From Antrihabitans stalactiti (GTDB lineage: Bacteria > Actinomycetota > Actinomycetes > Mycobacteriales > Mycobacteriaceae): 64,000 nt of DNA. Location: NCBI RefSeq assembly GCF_012932915.1, contig NZ_VCQU01000011.1:1-64000 (forward strand), written 5' to 3'. Position numbers and translations under genes: made by a program. A model generated the notes under the pieces. The model made no database searches. It saw only the letters and a program-made list of their open reading frames with translations, and was not told the DNA's origin. Shown here one piece after another: positions 27,957-37,903 of this stretch; the stretch's first letter is position 1, and every line of letters begins with the position of its first letter.

Positions 27957-29237
27957 GTGCCCGAGGCAATCGATCCCGCCGCGACAGCTTGGCTGCTCGC
28001 GAGCACGGCGTTGGTGCTGTTGATGACGCCGGGCCTGGCGATCTTCTACGGCGGCATGGTCCGCACGACCGGCGTTCTCAACATGATCATGATGAGCTTC
28101 ATCTCGATCCCGCTCGTGACCGTGGCCTGGCTGCTCGCCGGCTACAGCATGGCGTTCTCCGATGACGCGGGTGGCGGGTTCGTCGGCAACCTCGCGCACT
28201 TCGGCATGGCTGGGATCGACCCGAACACCGTGCACGGCACCGTTCCTGAATTCTTGTTCGCCACCTTCCAGCTGACGTTCGCGATTATCACCGCGGCGCT
28301 GGTGAGCGGTGCGATCGCCGATCGCGCGAAGTTCTCGGCGTGGATGATCTTCGTTCCCGTGTGGGCGATCGTGGTCTACTCCCCTGTCGCGCATTGGGTG
28401 TGGGGTACGGGTGGCTGGCTCGCAAAGTTCGGCGCGCTCGACTACGCGGGTGGCCTGGTCGTCGAAATCGTCTCCGGCTCTTCGGCGCTCGCGCTTGCAC
28501 TCGTCCTCGGACCGCGCATCGGTTTCAAGACCGAAGCGATGCGACCCCACAACCTGCCGTTCGTTCTGCTCGGTGTCGGGCTGCTCTGGTTCGGCTGGTT
28601 CGGTTTCAACGCCGGTTCCGCTCTCGCCGCCAACGGCACGGCAGCGGCGATCTTCCTCAACACGCTGATCGCGGGCTGCCTGGGAATGCTCGGCTGGCTC
28701 GCGGTCGAGCAGATCCGCGACGGTCGGCCGACGACGTTCGGTGCCGCATCGGGTGTCGTGGCTGGACTCGTTGCCATCACTCCGTCGTGTGGCTACATCA
28801 CAGTGCTCGGCTCGCTCATCGTCGGCCTGGCCGCCGGTGTCGTGTGTTCGTTCGCCGTCGGCTGGAAGTTCAAGGCCGGCTACGACGATTCGCTCGACGT
28901 GGTCGGAGTCCACTTCGTCGGCGGTGTCGTGGGCGTCTTCCTCATCGGACTGCTCGCCGCGAACGTTATGACCGGCGGTCCGGAAGGCCTGCTGTTCGGT
29001 GGCGGACTGGCGCAGCTCGGCAAGCAGTTGGTCGCCATCCCAGTTGTGGCGATTTACGCCTTCGCTGTGTCGTACGGGATCGGCAAACTCATCGACGCGA
29101 CCATCGGCTTCCGTGTGTCTGCCGAGGACGAGAACGCCGGCATCGACTTCGCGCAGCATGCCGAGACCGCCTACTCCGAAGGCGTGCACGGGCACCAGGC
29201 GAAGCGTCCGAACCCCGGTGGCTTCGGCGCCCATTAG
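27957..29237 (+). CDS. amtB: Ammonium transporter with Glu/His twin-site
   Basis: A 426-residue Amt/MEP family channel with eleven helices that conducts ammonium. The family pattern FYGGMVRTTGVLNMIMMSF is at the first helix, and D-Y-A-G-G occurs at 162-166. The pore normally has two histidines. Here the first is Glu170 (AGGLVVEIVSGSSALAL) while the second, His319 (DVVGVHFVGG), is kept. That Glu/His pair is known from yeast Mep1/Mep3. GTG at 27957 follows AAGGAG. No glnK or glnD gene is adjacent, so it is not in the usual nitrogen operon. Confidence 0.94.
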   Translation: MPEAIDPAATAWLLASTALVLLMTPGLAIFYGGMVRTTGVLNMIMMSFISIPLVTVAWLLAGYSMAFSDDAGGGFVGNLAHFGMAGIDPNTVHGTVPEFLFATFQLTFAIITAALVSGAIADRAKFSAWMIFVPVWAIVVYSPVAHWVWGTGGWLAKFGALDYAGGLVVEIVSGSSALALALVLGPRIGFKTEAMRPHNLPFVLLGVGLLWFGWFGFNAGSALAANGTAAAIFLNTLIAGCLGMLGWLAVEQIRDGRPTTFGAASGVVAGLVAITPSCGYITVLGSLIVGLAAGVVCSFAVGWKFKAGYDDSLDVVGVHFVGGVVGVFLIGLLAANVMTGGPEGLLFGGGLAQLGKQLVAIPVVAIYAFAVSYGIGKLIDATIGFRVSAEDENAGIDFAQHAETAYSEGVHGHQAKRPNPGGFGAH

Positions 29238-29252
29238 GGTTGGCCATTGTTG

Positions 29253-29281
29253 GTTAACAGCGTTACGCTAGCGCCGTTAAC
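29253..29281. promoter_or_regulatory. Operator-like dyad upstream of MMPL-TetR operon
   Basis: GTTAAC at 29253-29258 and 29276-29281 flank the perfect 11-bp palindrome AGCGTTACGCT (29259-29269). The site lies 33 bp before the MMPL start. The TetR regulator encoded downstream is the natural binder. This is inferred from symmetry and position. Confidence 0.5.
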
Positions 29282-29313
29282 TTCGCGCAGCAGCGCCGAC
29301 AACGGGGGTCACC

Positions 29314-31554
29314 TTGCTCAACCGAATCGCCTCGCTCGCCATTCACCGACCAAAATGGGTTCTCGCCGCTGCGCTTCTCATCGCGGTGTTGTCGATCGTG
29401 TTCGGGTCGTCGGTCGCAGCTCATCTGAAAGCAGGCGGGTTCGTCGCGCCCGATGCCGAATCGACCCAGGCGACCGACCTTCTTGCTGAGAAATTCCATG
29501 GTGGCGAGCCGAATCTCATCTTGATGGTGACCGCTCCGGACGGCGTGGACAGCCAAGCTGCGCGCGACGTCGGCAACCGAATCGCAGCCGAACTCGCCAC
29601 CGAGTCCGACGTCTCAGCGATCCAGTCCTATTGGGCGTTGCCGGACAATGTGAAGTCAGCGCTGCGCAGCGAGGACGGCAAAAGCGCAGTTGTTGCGGCA
29701 CGGGTTGCAGGCGACGACACCGTCGCACCGCAGCGCGGCGGTGAGATCGCCGAGAAACTCAGCGGGACCACCGACGGTGTGGAAGTGCGCGCGGGCGGCT
29801 TCACCGTGGTGTTCAACCAGATCAACAGCCAGATCACCAAAGACCTCGCGATCGCCGAAGCGATCGCCATACCGCTGACGCTCCTGCTGCTCATCTGGGT
29901 GTTCGGCAGCGTGGTCGCTGCCGCATTACCGCTGATGATCGGCCTTTTCGCGATCGTGACAACCTTGGCGAGCCTTCGGATCATTGCCGAGTTGACCGAC
30001 GTGTCGGTATTCGCCCTCAACATGGTGACCGCCATGGGGCTGGCGCTGGCCATCGACTACAGCCTGTTCATCGTGAGCAGGTATCGGGAAGAACTCGCCC
30101 GCGGTCTCGAACCTGAGCAAGCCGTTCGCCGCGCGGTCCAGACAGCCGGTCGAACCGTCGTGTTCTCGGCTTTGACGGTCGCGCTGTCGCTCGCCGCACT
30201 CGCTGTGTTCCCGCTCTACTTCCTCAAATCGTTCGCCTATGCCGGTCTGGCCGTCGTCGGCACGGCAGCCGTGGCGTCGATCCTGATCTTGCCTGCGGCA
30301 TTGATTCTGCTCGGCCAGCGGGTGAATTCACTCGACGTCCGTGTCCCGGTCAAGCGCCTGTTCGGCCGCGCGCAGAAAGAGTCGGTCGTTCCAGAGGAAA
30401 GCTTCTGGTACCGGTTCGTGACCGGTGTGACGCACCGCGCGGCAATCGTCGGCGTCGCGGTCATCGTCGTGCTCCTGCTCCTCGGTGCGCCGTTTCTCTC
30501 GGTCAAGTTCGGTCTGCCGGACGACCGCGTGAACCAGCCTTCTGCATCGAGCCGACAGGTCGGCGACGAGCTGAGAGCCGATTTCCCCGCGAACATCGGC
30601 GCCACCATCGCCGCGATCCTGCCGGACTTCCACGGCGACAAAGCCGAATTGGGCGACTACGCGAAGCAGTTGTCGAAGGTGGACGGTGTCACGAATGTGG
30701 TGTCGGCCGCAGGCGTGTACGTCAACGGGAATCTCGTTCCGACACCACCCATTCCGGGGTTCGCAGTCGACGACGCAGCCCAGTTCACCATCAGCACCAA
30801 GGTGGCGCCGTTCTCGAGCGCTGGAGAGGCGCAGATCGACGCCCTCCGCGCCACACCTGCCCCGGGAGGTACGGCGCTGTTCACGGGTGCAGCCGCCATC
30901 AACCAGGACGGACTCGACGCCATCGGCGAGAAGCTGCTGCTGGCGTTCGGCTTGATCGCGCTGACAACTTTCATCCTGCTGTTCTTGTTCACCGGGAGCG
31001 TCGTCCTGCCCCTCAAGGCGCTTGTGCTCAACACGTTGTCATTGACGGCGGCGTTCGGCGCGATGGTCTGGATCTTCCAGGAAGGGCATTTGTCCGGCCT
31101 GCTGGGTTTCACTGCGACGGGATACCTCGTCGCCACGATGCCCATCCTGATGTTCTGCGTCGCGTTCGGAATGTCGATGGACTACGAGGTCTTCCTGCTA
31201 TCCCGAGTACGAGAAGAATGGCTCGCCTCGGGTAAAACTGCAGCGGACAACACCCATGCCGTCGCCATCGGCGTAGCCCGGACCGGTCGAATCATCACGG
31301 CCGCAGCCGCATTGATGGCCATCGTGTTCTTCGCGATGGTGTCGTCGAAGATCTCGTTCATCCAGATGTTCGGGCTCGGACTCACGTTGACGGTCCTTGC
31401 CGACGCCACCTTGATTCGCATGGTTTTGGTGCCTGCATTGATGCAGTTGATGGGCCGGGCCAACTGGTGGGCTCCCAAACCGCTCGTCGCATTGCACTCG
31501 CGGATCGGTCTTCACGAAGAGCCTGCCCACGTCGAAGAGAAGCTCCAGACATGA
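29314..31554 (+). CDS. MMPL/RND-family transporter
   Basis: A 746-residue MMPL-family exporter with two six-helix halves and two large external loops (about residues 35-180 and 390-530). Recognisable motifs are LALAIDYSLFIVSRYREEL near residue 245 and FGMSMDYEVFLLSRVREEW near residue 620, with the buried Asp-Tyr pairs of the proton relay. Substrates in this group are often lipids or drugs. The start is TTG at 29314. It is coupled to a TetR gene by ATGA, so it is probably under local repression. Confidence 0.93.
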   Translation: MLNRIASLAIHRPKWVLAAALLIAVLSIVFGSSVAAHLKAGGFVAPDAESTQATDLLAEKFHGGEPNLILMVTAPDGVDSQAARDVGNRIAAELATESDVSAIQSYWALPDNVKSALRSEDGKSAVVAARVAGDDTVAPQRGGEIAEKLSGTTDGVEVRAGGFTVVFNQINSQITKDLAIAEAIAIPLTLLLLIWVFGSVVAAALPLMIGLFAIVTTLASLRIIAELTDVSVFALNMVTAMGLALAIDYSLFIVSRYREELARGLEPEQAVRRAVQTAGRTVVFSALTVALSLAALAVFPLYFLKSFAYAGLAVVGTAAVASILILPAALILLGQRVNSLDVRVPVKRLFGRAQKESVVPEESFWYRFVTGVTHRAAIVGVAVIVVLLLLGAPFLSVKFGLPDDRVNQPSASSRQVGDELRADFPANIGATIAAILPDFHGDKAELGDYAKQLSKVDGVTNVVSAAGVYVNGNLVPTPPIPGFAVDDAAQFTISTKVAPFSSAGEAQIDALRATPAPGGTALFTGAAAINQDGLDAIGEKLLLAFGLIALTTFILLFLFTGSVVLPLKALVLNTLSLTAAFGAMVWIFQEGHLSGLLGFTATGYLVATMPILMFCVAFGMSMDYEVFLLSRVREEWLASGKTAADNTHAVAIGVARTGRIITAAAALMAIVFFAMVSSKISFIQMFGLGLTLTVLADATLIRMVLVPALMQLMGRANWWAPKPLVALHSRIGLHEEPAHVEEKLQT

Positions 31555-32165
31555 CGGTGCGCATCCGCAGGCAACGGGCCGCGCGGGGTTCGGGCGATCA
31601 GCTCCGTGCCGAAATTCTCGCGACCACTCGCGACCTTCTCGCCCGCACCGGCAGCGCGGAGGACGTATCGATCCGTGCGGTCGCCGAAGTGGTCGGTGTG
31701 AGTCCGCCTTCGATCTACCGGCACTTCGCCGACAAGGACGAGCTGATCGCTGCCGTGGTGGCTGAGCTGTTCGAGGAGCTCAGCGACGTGCTGGTCAAGG
31801 CCGGTGCGGCCGCCGCAGACGCTGCCGGTCGCCTCGAACGGCAGGGCCTGGCGTATGTGCAGTTCGCTCGCGCGCACCCCGAGGAGTACCGACTCGCGAC
31901 GATGCAACCAGCGTGCGCAGGAGGCGCGGTAGACGAGGTGCTTGGCTCCAGCGCGTTCAACCACTTCGTCGCGAGCGTGCAGGACTGCATCGACGACGGT
32001 TTCTTCGCCGCCGGTGACACCACCCAGATCGCTCTGGAGATGTGGGCGGTGGCCCACGGCATCGCGTCGCTGCAGATAGCGAAGCCATACCTGCCATGGG
32101 GTGATCTCGACGAGTCCGCGAGTCGCGTCCTCGAAACTGCCTGCCTCGGAAGGGCGAATCGATGA
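31551..32165 (+). CDS. TetR-family transcriptional regulator
   Basis: A 204-residue regulator. The HTH is at about residues 22-66 (AEILATTRDLLARTGSAEDVSIRAVAEVVGVSPPSIYRHFADKDEL), and the C-terminal domain is of the TetR_C_13/WHG type. ATG at 31551 overlaps the MMPL stop, and its own stop overlaps the thioesterase start, making a three-gene operon. It probably represses the operon through the dyad at 29253-29281. Confidence 0.92.
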   Translation: MTVRIRRQRAARGSGDQLRAEILATTRDLLARTGSAEDVSIRAVAEVVGVSPPSIYRHFADKDELIAAVVAELFEELSDVLVKAGAAAADAAGRLERQGLAYVQFARAHPEEYRLATMQPACAGGAVDEVLGSSAFNHFVASVQDCIDDGFFAAGDTTQIALEMWAVAHGIASLQIAKPYLPWGDLDESASRVLETACLGRANR

Positions 32166-32950
32166 GCGCGTTCTACATTCCCGATCCCGACAATCCTGCG
32201 CGGTTCGAATCGACGGACCTCACGATAGGTCCGTGGTCACCGAATGCACAGCACGGGGGTCCGCCGTCAGCGCTGCTAGGGCATGCGATCGAGCGCTGCG
32301 AGCCCCGCGAGGGCTTCCAGGTCGGGCGAGTGGCCGTGGAGATTCTCGGTCCGGTGCCGGTCGCGTCGCTGGAGGTCCGTGCACGGGTGACACGGCCGGG
32401 TCGCAGCGTCGAGCTGATCGAAGCCGAGCTGGTCAGCGACCGCGGTCCGGTGATGAAGGCGAATGCATGGCGGTTCAAGACGGCCGAACCGCCACTCGAC
32501 ATCGACGAGTCGCTCCTGCCGGTCGGCAACAGACCAGGTCCCGAGCAGGCGCGAGCGCACCCATTCCCGTCGGACTTGCCGGTCGGATTCCACACCGCGA
32601 TCGACTACCGCTTCGTCTCCGGCTCGTTCGACGATCCAGGTCCGGCGGTCTGCTGGATTCGGCTCCGCCATCCCATCGTCGAAGGCTTCGAACCGAGCCC
32701 GCTCGAACGCACCCTTGCCGCTGCAGATTCCGGCAACGGAGTCAGCGCCGTTCTCGACTGGTCGAAGTATCTGTTCATCAACACGGACCTGACGGTCACG
32801 CTGCATCGCATGCCAGTCGGCGAGTGGATTTGCCTCGATGCAGCGACGTACCCGCAACCGCACGGGATCGGTCTCGCGGAGTCGTCGTTGTTCGACGAGA
32901 CCGGTCCGATCGGGCGATCGACGCAGGCCCTGCTGCTCGGTCGTCGCTAA
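32162..32950 (+). CDS. Thioesterase-family (double hotdog) protein
   Basis: A 262-residue acyl-CoA thioesterase-like protein with two hotdog domains. The first contains WSPNAQHGGPPSALLGHAIE, with the helix that holds the CoA. The second ends SSLFDETGPIGRSTQALLL, the conserved C-terminal pattern. It may release acyl chains linked to the MMPL substrate. ATGA overlap with the TetR gene shows co-transcription. Confidence 0.85.
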   Translation: MSAFYIPDPDNPARFESTDLTIGPWSPNAQHGGPPSALLGHAIERCEPREGFQVGRVAVEILGPVPVASLEVRARVTRPGRSVELIEAELVSDRGPVMKANAWRFKTAEPPLDIDESLLPVGNRPGPEQARAHPFPSDLPVGFHTAIDYRFVSGSFDDPGPAVCWIRLRHPIVEGFEPSPLERTLAAADSGNGVSAVLDWSKYLFINTDLTVTLHRMPVGEWICLDAATYPQPHGIGLAESSLFDETGPIGRSTQALLLGRR

Positions 32951-33570
32951 AGCTCGCTGCGTTTGACCGTTCCGCTCAGCATCGCGCGTTCGACCAGGCC
33001 GGCGCGTTTCTGGTTCTGCGGGAGATCGTCGACCCCGAACTTGGCGAACAGCGAACGCAAATGGGTTTTGACGGTTTCAATCCCGACCCCCAGTTCGTCG
33101 GCGATCTGCTGATTCGATGCGGGATTGCCGAAGCCCGCTTTGTTCTTGTAGGGCCGGCACATCGCGATCAATACTCGCGTCTCCGCACTTGTCAGCGGCT
33201 GCAGTGCACCAAGTTTCGATCCGTCGTTCGTGACGCCTTCATCGATGCCCAGGGTGCCGACGAAGGCGATCGTCGTCGTCCCCACCCGGATCATGTCGCC
33301 CTGATGCAACCGGCGGCTGCCGGTCAATCGCTCGTCGTTGACGAAGGTGCCGTTGCGAGACATGTTGTCGTCGTTGACAACCCAGTAGTGCCCGATCCAT
33401 TCGAGAATCGCGTGCAATTGCGAGACTTCCGGGTCCCATGACAACGAGACGTCCGCGCGCGGCGACCGACCGACTACGAGCCGGGGCTTGTTCGGCGACA
33501 GCAGAACCTCCTGCCGCGAACCTTGTTCGTCGGCGTACAGCAGGCGGGTCATCCCCGGTTGCGTGCTCAC
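32947..33570 (-). CDS. FHA domain protein with LuxR-like DNA-binding region
   Basis: A 207-residue protein. Residues about 18-95 are an FHA domain, which binds phosphothreonine (LVVGRSPRADVSLSWDPEVSQLHAILEW, then NMSRNGTFVNDERLTGSRRLHQGDMIRVG). Residues about 120-185 resemble a LuxR/GerE helix-turn-helix (NQQIADELGVGIETVKTHLRSLFAKFGV). It may link Ser/Thr kinase signalling to transcription. GTG at 33570 overlaps the HhH gene stop (GTGA). Confidence 0.82.
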   Translation of the reverse strand: MSTQPGMTRLLYADEQGSRQEVLLSPNKPRLVVGRSPRADVSLSWDPEVSQLHAILEWIGHYWVVNDDNMSRNGTFVNDERLTGSRRLHQGDMIRVGTTTIAFVGTLGIDEGVTNDGSKLGALQPLTSAETRVLIAMCRPYKNKAGFGNPASNQQIADELGVGIETVKTHLRSLFAKFGVDDLPQNQKRAGLVERAMLSGTVKRSEL

Positions 33571-34142
33571 GCCTTTTTCGCCGCCGCTTTCGCTTCCTTT
33601 TTGAATGCCCGGACCTGCAGCAGCGATTCGGCATCGACGACGTCGGCTATCGAACGACTCGATCCCTCGTCGCCATACGCGCCCGCAGCCGCACGCCATC
33701 CCGTCGGCTGCACGCCGATCTGCTTGCCCAGCAAGGCGAGGAAGATCCGCGCCTTCTGATCCCCGTAGCCGGGCAGCGCCTTGAGCCGGCGCAGAACCTC
33801 TCGCCCATCGGGATCCCCTTCGGTCCAGATGGCCGCGGTATTGCCGTCGTAGTGCTCGACGATGTACTGGCTGAGCGCGTGGATCCGCTTGCCCATCGAC
33901 CCAGGAAAGCGGTGCACCGCAGGGGGTGTGGTGCACAGCGCGACGAATTTGTCTTCATCCGTCTCGGCAATGCGGTGCACGTCGAGGCCACCCATGCGGT
34001 CCGCGATCTTCTTCGGGCCGAGAAACGCGACCTCCATCGGAATCTGCTGGTCCAGCAGCATGCCGATGAGCAGCGCCAGCGGATCAGCTGCGAGCAGCTC
34101 GTCCGCTTCCTTGTCGCCGACCAGATTCAGCGTCACAGTCAC
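33567..34142 (-). CDS. HhH-GPD-type DNA repair-like protein
   Basis: A 191-residue protein annotated in relatives as an HhH-GPD base-excision repair protein. It has LLIGMLLDQQIPMEVAFLGPKKIADRMG and the hairpin ALPGYGDQKARIFLALLGKQIG. The usual catalytic Asp after the hairpin is not evident (VQPTGWR), so glycosylase activity is doubtful. It lies between the aminotransferase and FHA genes, in one transcription unit. Confidence 0.8.
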   Translation of the reverse strand: MTVTLNLVGDKEADELLAADPLALLIGMLLDQQIPMEVAFLGPKKIADRMGGLDVHRIAETDEDKFVALCTTPPAVHRFPGSMGKRIHALSQYIVEHYDGNTAAIWTEGDPDGREVLRRLKALPGYGDQKARIFLALLGKQIGVQPTGWRAAAGAYGDEGSSRSIADVVDAESLLQVRAFKKEAKAAAKKA

Positions 34143-34157
34143 ATTGTCTCCCCAAAA

Positions 34158-35616
<1,459 letters not shown>

Positions 35617-35777
35617 TTTGAAAGTGTAGCGGGGCCCGGTCCGGCCCTGTGCAGGGGTGGTTGGTGCCTACGCCGCATGGCAATTTGTAACCCGCAGACG
35701 CAATTGCATCTGCGGCGAACAAAACGGGGTGCGGGGTGACGATTGTCGGTTCGGGCGGTCGAGCCGGTAGACCTCGA

Positions 35778-35826
35778 CGGAGGATTCGCCCATTCAACAC
35801 AGAGCCGCAGGCCACTAGGCGGATCC
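35778..35826. repeat. Partial direct and inverted copies of the tRNA-Ser 5' end
   Basis: CGGAGGATTCGCC at 35778-35790 exactly repeats the base before the tRNA plus its first twelve bases (35870-35882). A 17-bp segment at 35810-35826 (GGCCACTAGGCGGATCC) is the inverted complement of tRNA bases 35874-35890 with one G-U-compatible mismatch. Both lie in the tRNA leader. They may be scars of earlier recombination, or let the precursor form an alternative fold. Confidence 0.65.
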
Positions 35827-35870
35827 GGAGCCGGAAAGTACCGCAGCGTAGCTGCTGTAGACTCACCGGC

Positions 35871-35958
35871 GGAGGATTCGCCTAGTGGCCTATGGCGCTC
35901 GCCTGGAACGCGGGTTGGGTTAACGCCCTCAGGGGTTCAAATCCCCTATCCTCCGCCA
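35871..35958 (+). tRNA. tRNA-Ser(GGA)
   Basis: An 88-nt class II tRNA. The acceptor stem pairs GGAGGAT with ATCCTCC, the discriminator is G, and CCA is encoded. The anticodon loop is CTGGAAC with anticodon GGA (codons UCC/UCU). The long variable arm and the T arm (AGGGGTTCAAATCCCCT) are intact. Its 3' end is the attachment site of the mobile element that follows, and the recombinase reading frame runs antisense through it. Confidence 0.96.
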
Positions 35959-37903
35959 AAAGTAGTTCATTCGAACCCGACCTAAACGAAAGTTTGGGTC
36001 GGGTTTGTTTGTGCCGGTGGAAGCTGAGCAGAACGCCACTCGGCGACCGTCTGCGCTGGTCAGATACGGAATCTTCTTCCGGCTCATCACTCGGCGTCGC
36101 TGCGGTCGTCTCCTCGACGTCAACGACACCCTCACCGAAAATTCGGCGTACCCGCGCCTTGCGCTCCTCAATTGTGGTCTGTTCGTCCCGAGCCAACAGC
36201 TGCACGAACGGTTCCTGCAGCTCAGCATCCTCAACACTGCCGTCCTCAGCTATGTACAGCCGAGAGAAGAAGCCTTGGTTCATCATGCGCCGGGTGGGTG
36301 GTTTGGCCACTTCGTACAGCCGGGCACAGTGCTGAGCAATGTCCAGCGCTCGTTCGAGTTGTTGGTCAAGATCGGTCAGCGACAGCCTGGCGGCTGCCTC
36401 TGCCGTCTCAGCATTGTTCAGTTCGCGGGTCAGGCGATCCATTTCGCGCTTGAGCATGTCGAGCGGGATGGCACCGATGTAGTGGGCTTCAAGCAGCTTG
36501 GCCCGTTCCCGCTCAACCTTTTGCTTCTGCTGCTTGGCACCAGCAATGTCGCGAGCCGCCGTATCCCGGCTGCTGGCCAGTTCTTCTCGGACCACAGCCC
36601 TGATCTTGTCGGCTCGTTCTTGGCTGAGCTGTAGACAGCCGTAGAAATCGATGACTCCGGCTTCGACCGCTGCCAGCTTGACGTAGCGCCGCGGACAGGG
36701 GTTCTTCCTATCCTTCTTCCCCATGCAGAAGAAGTATTCGTATGTGCCACCGCTTTTGCCGGTGTTGCGCGAGTACACCAGTCGGGTGCCGCAGCCACCG
36801 CACCAGATCGAGCCCTTGAGGTAGTGCGGGTGGCGCCGGTCTTTTTCGCCAGCAAAGTTGTGCGCGGCCAGAACATCTTGCACACGTAGCCAGGTATCCA
36901 TCGTGACCAGCGGTTCCTGGCTGCCCTGGTGGTAGACGCCCTTGTACGCGATGATCCCGACGAAATACGGATTCGTCAGCAGCTTATGCAGGCTGCCGAT
37001 GCCGAGGGTTTTGCTCGGCCGCTTGGGGCCGGCACGGGTCGTCAGGCCCTTGGCTTCGAGAATGTCGGCGAGCGATGACAGCGTCCAGTCGCCAGTGGCG
37101 TACTCCTCGAACGCCCAGCGCATCAGCGGCCCGCGTTCCGGATCGACCTCAACCCAGCGCACGTCAGCCGATCCACGGATTTCGCGCTTGTTCAGATACC
37201 CGAGCGGTGCCTGACCTGGCGTACCGCCCTGGTCGAGCTTGGTGGTCAGGCCCTTGACGACCTCGGTAGCGAGATTATTTGAGTAGTAGTGAGCCATGCC
37301 GCGATACATCTGCAGGTTGAGCTTGCCAGCGGGAGTGTCATCGACATGCTCGGCGACCGACACGATATGCGCTCCAGCATTCTCGATGGCCATGTCGATG
37401 GCGTAGTCAGCCTTTTTCGATCTGGACAGCCGGTCGAGCTTGTGAACGATGACATGGCTGATCTTGCCGCTCTCAAGATCGCGCAGCAGCCGTTGGAATT
37501 CTGGACGCCGGGTGGTTGTGCCGGTATAGCCAAGTTCGGGATATTCCTCTAGAACCGGCAAGCCCAATTCGGCGGCCTTGCGCCGGGTTGCCTCGCGTTG
37601 GTACGGAATCGAGTACCCCTCCGCTCCGCCACCGACCCGCGCCTGCTCTTCGGTGCTGACGCGGAGGTAAATACCGGCCCGCCCCACCGTGGCTCGCCGC
37701 CGCAACATCTCCGGCGTGACCAGTTCCACCCCGCTGTCGAACCTGCCGCTGCGCAGTCCCTCGACCAAGCTGGTGCGCGATCCGGCGTAGATGGCAGCCG
37801 ATTGCGCTGATCGCTGACCAGCTTCGGACGGCACCCGCAGGTCATCGGCGACGCCTTGCTCAGCCTCGGTGTAAATGGGCAGTCCATCATCGCGGTGGGT
37901 CAT
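35882..37903 (-). CDS. Large serine recombinase (integrase)
   Basis: A 673-residue large serine recombinase. The resolvase domain begins about residue 75 (GIYLRVSTEEQ, catalytic Ser), followed by VIVHKLDRLSRSKKADYAIDM. The recombinase domain has the LLTNPYFVGIIAYKG segment, and a zinc ribbon CGGCG...C..(9)..C precedes a coiled-coil (about residues 420-480). It catalyses integration and excision of the element. Its last 24 codons are encoded antisense by tRNA-Ser, so the protein tail depends on integration. It overlaps the ImmA-like gene by ATGA. Confidence 0.93.
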   Translation of the reverse strand: MTHRDDGLPIYTEAEQGVADDLRVPSEAGQRSAQSAAIYAGSRTSLVEGLRSGRFDSGVELVTPEMLRRRATVGRAGIYLRVSTEEQARVGGGAEGYSIPYQREATRRKAAELGLPVLEEYPELGYTGTTTRRPEFQRLLRDLESGKISHVIVHKLDRLSRSKKADYAIDMAIENAGAHIVSVAEHVDDTPAGKLNLQMYRGMAHYYSNNLATEVVKGLTTKLDQGGTPGQAPLGYLNKREIRGSADVRWVEVDPERGPLMRWAFEEYATGDWTLSSLADILEAKGLTTRAGPKRPSKTLGIGSLHKLLTNPYFVGIIAYKGVYHQGSQEPLVTMDTWLRVQDVLAAHNFAGEKDRRHPHYLKGSIWCGGCGTRLVYSRNTGKSGGTYEYFFCMGKKDRKNPCPRRYVKLAAVEAGVIDFYGCLQLSQERADKIRAVVREELASSRDTAARDIAGAKQQKQKVERERAKLLEAHYIGAIPLDMLKREMDRLTRELNNAETAEAAARLSLTDLDQQLERALDIAQHCARLYEVAKPPTRRMMNQGFFSRLYIAEDGSVEDAELQEPFVQLLARDEQTTIEERKARVRRIFGEGVVDVEETTAATPSDEPEEDSVSDQRRRSPSGVLLSFHRHKQTRPKLSFRSGSNELLLAEDRGFEPLRALTQPAFQASAIGH
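35950..35958. other. Putative attL core
   Basis: CCTCCGCCA, the 3' end of tRNA-Ser, is repeated exactly at 57308-57316 next to a second hairpin terminator. With three more upstream matches (12 of 16 aligned). The recombinase gene adjoins this copy. Serine integrases need only a 2-bp crossover, so short identity is expected. Confidence 0.6.
35974..36010 (+). terminator. tRNA-Ser terminator supplied by the element
   Basis: A 14-bp stem AACCCGACCTAAAC / GTTTGGGTCGGGTT (one T-G pair) closes a GAAA tetraloop and is followed by TGTTTG. It lies just inside the element, 15 bp after the tRNA, so the element replaces the terminator displaced to 57321. The recombinase frame also runs through it. Confidence 0.85.
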
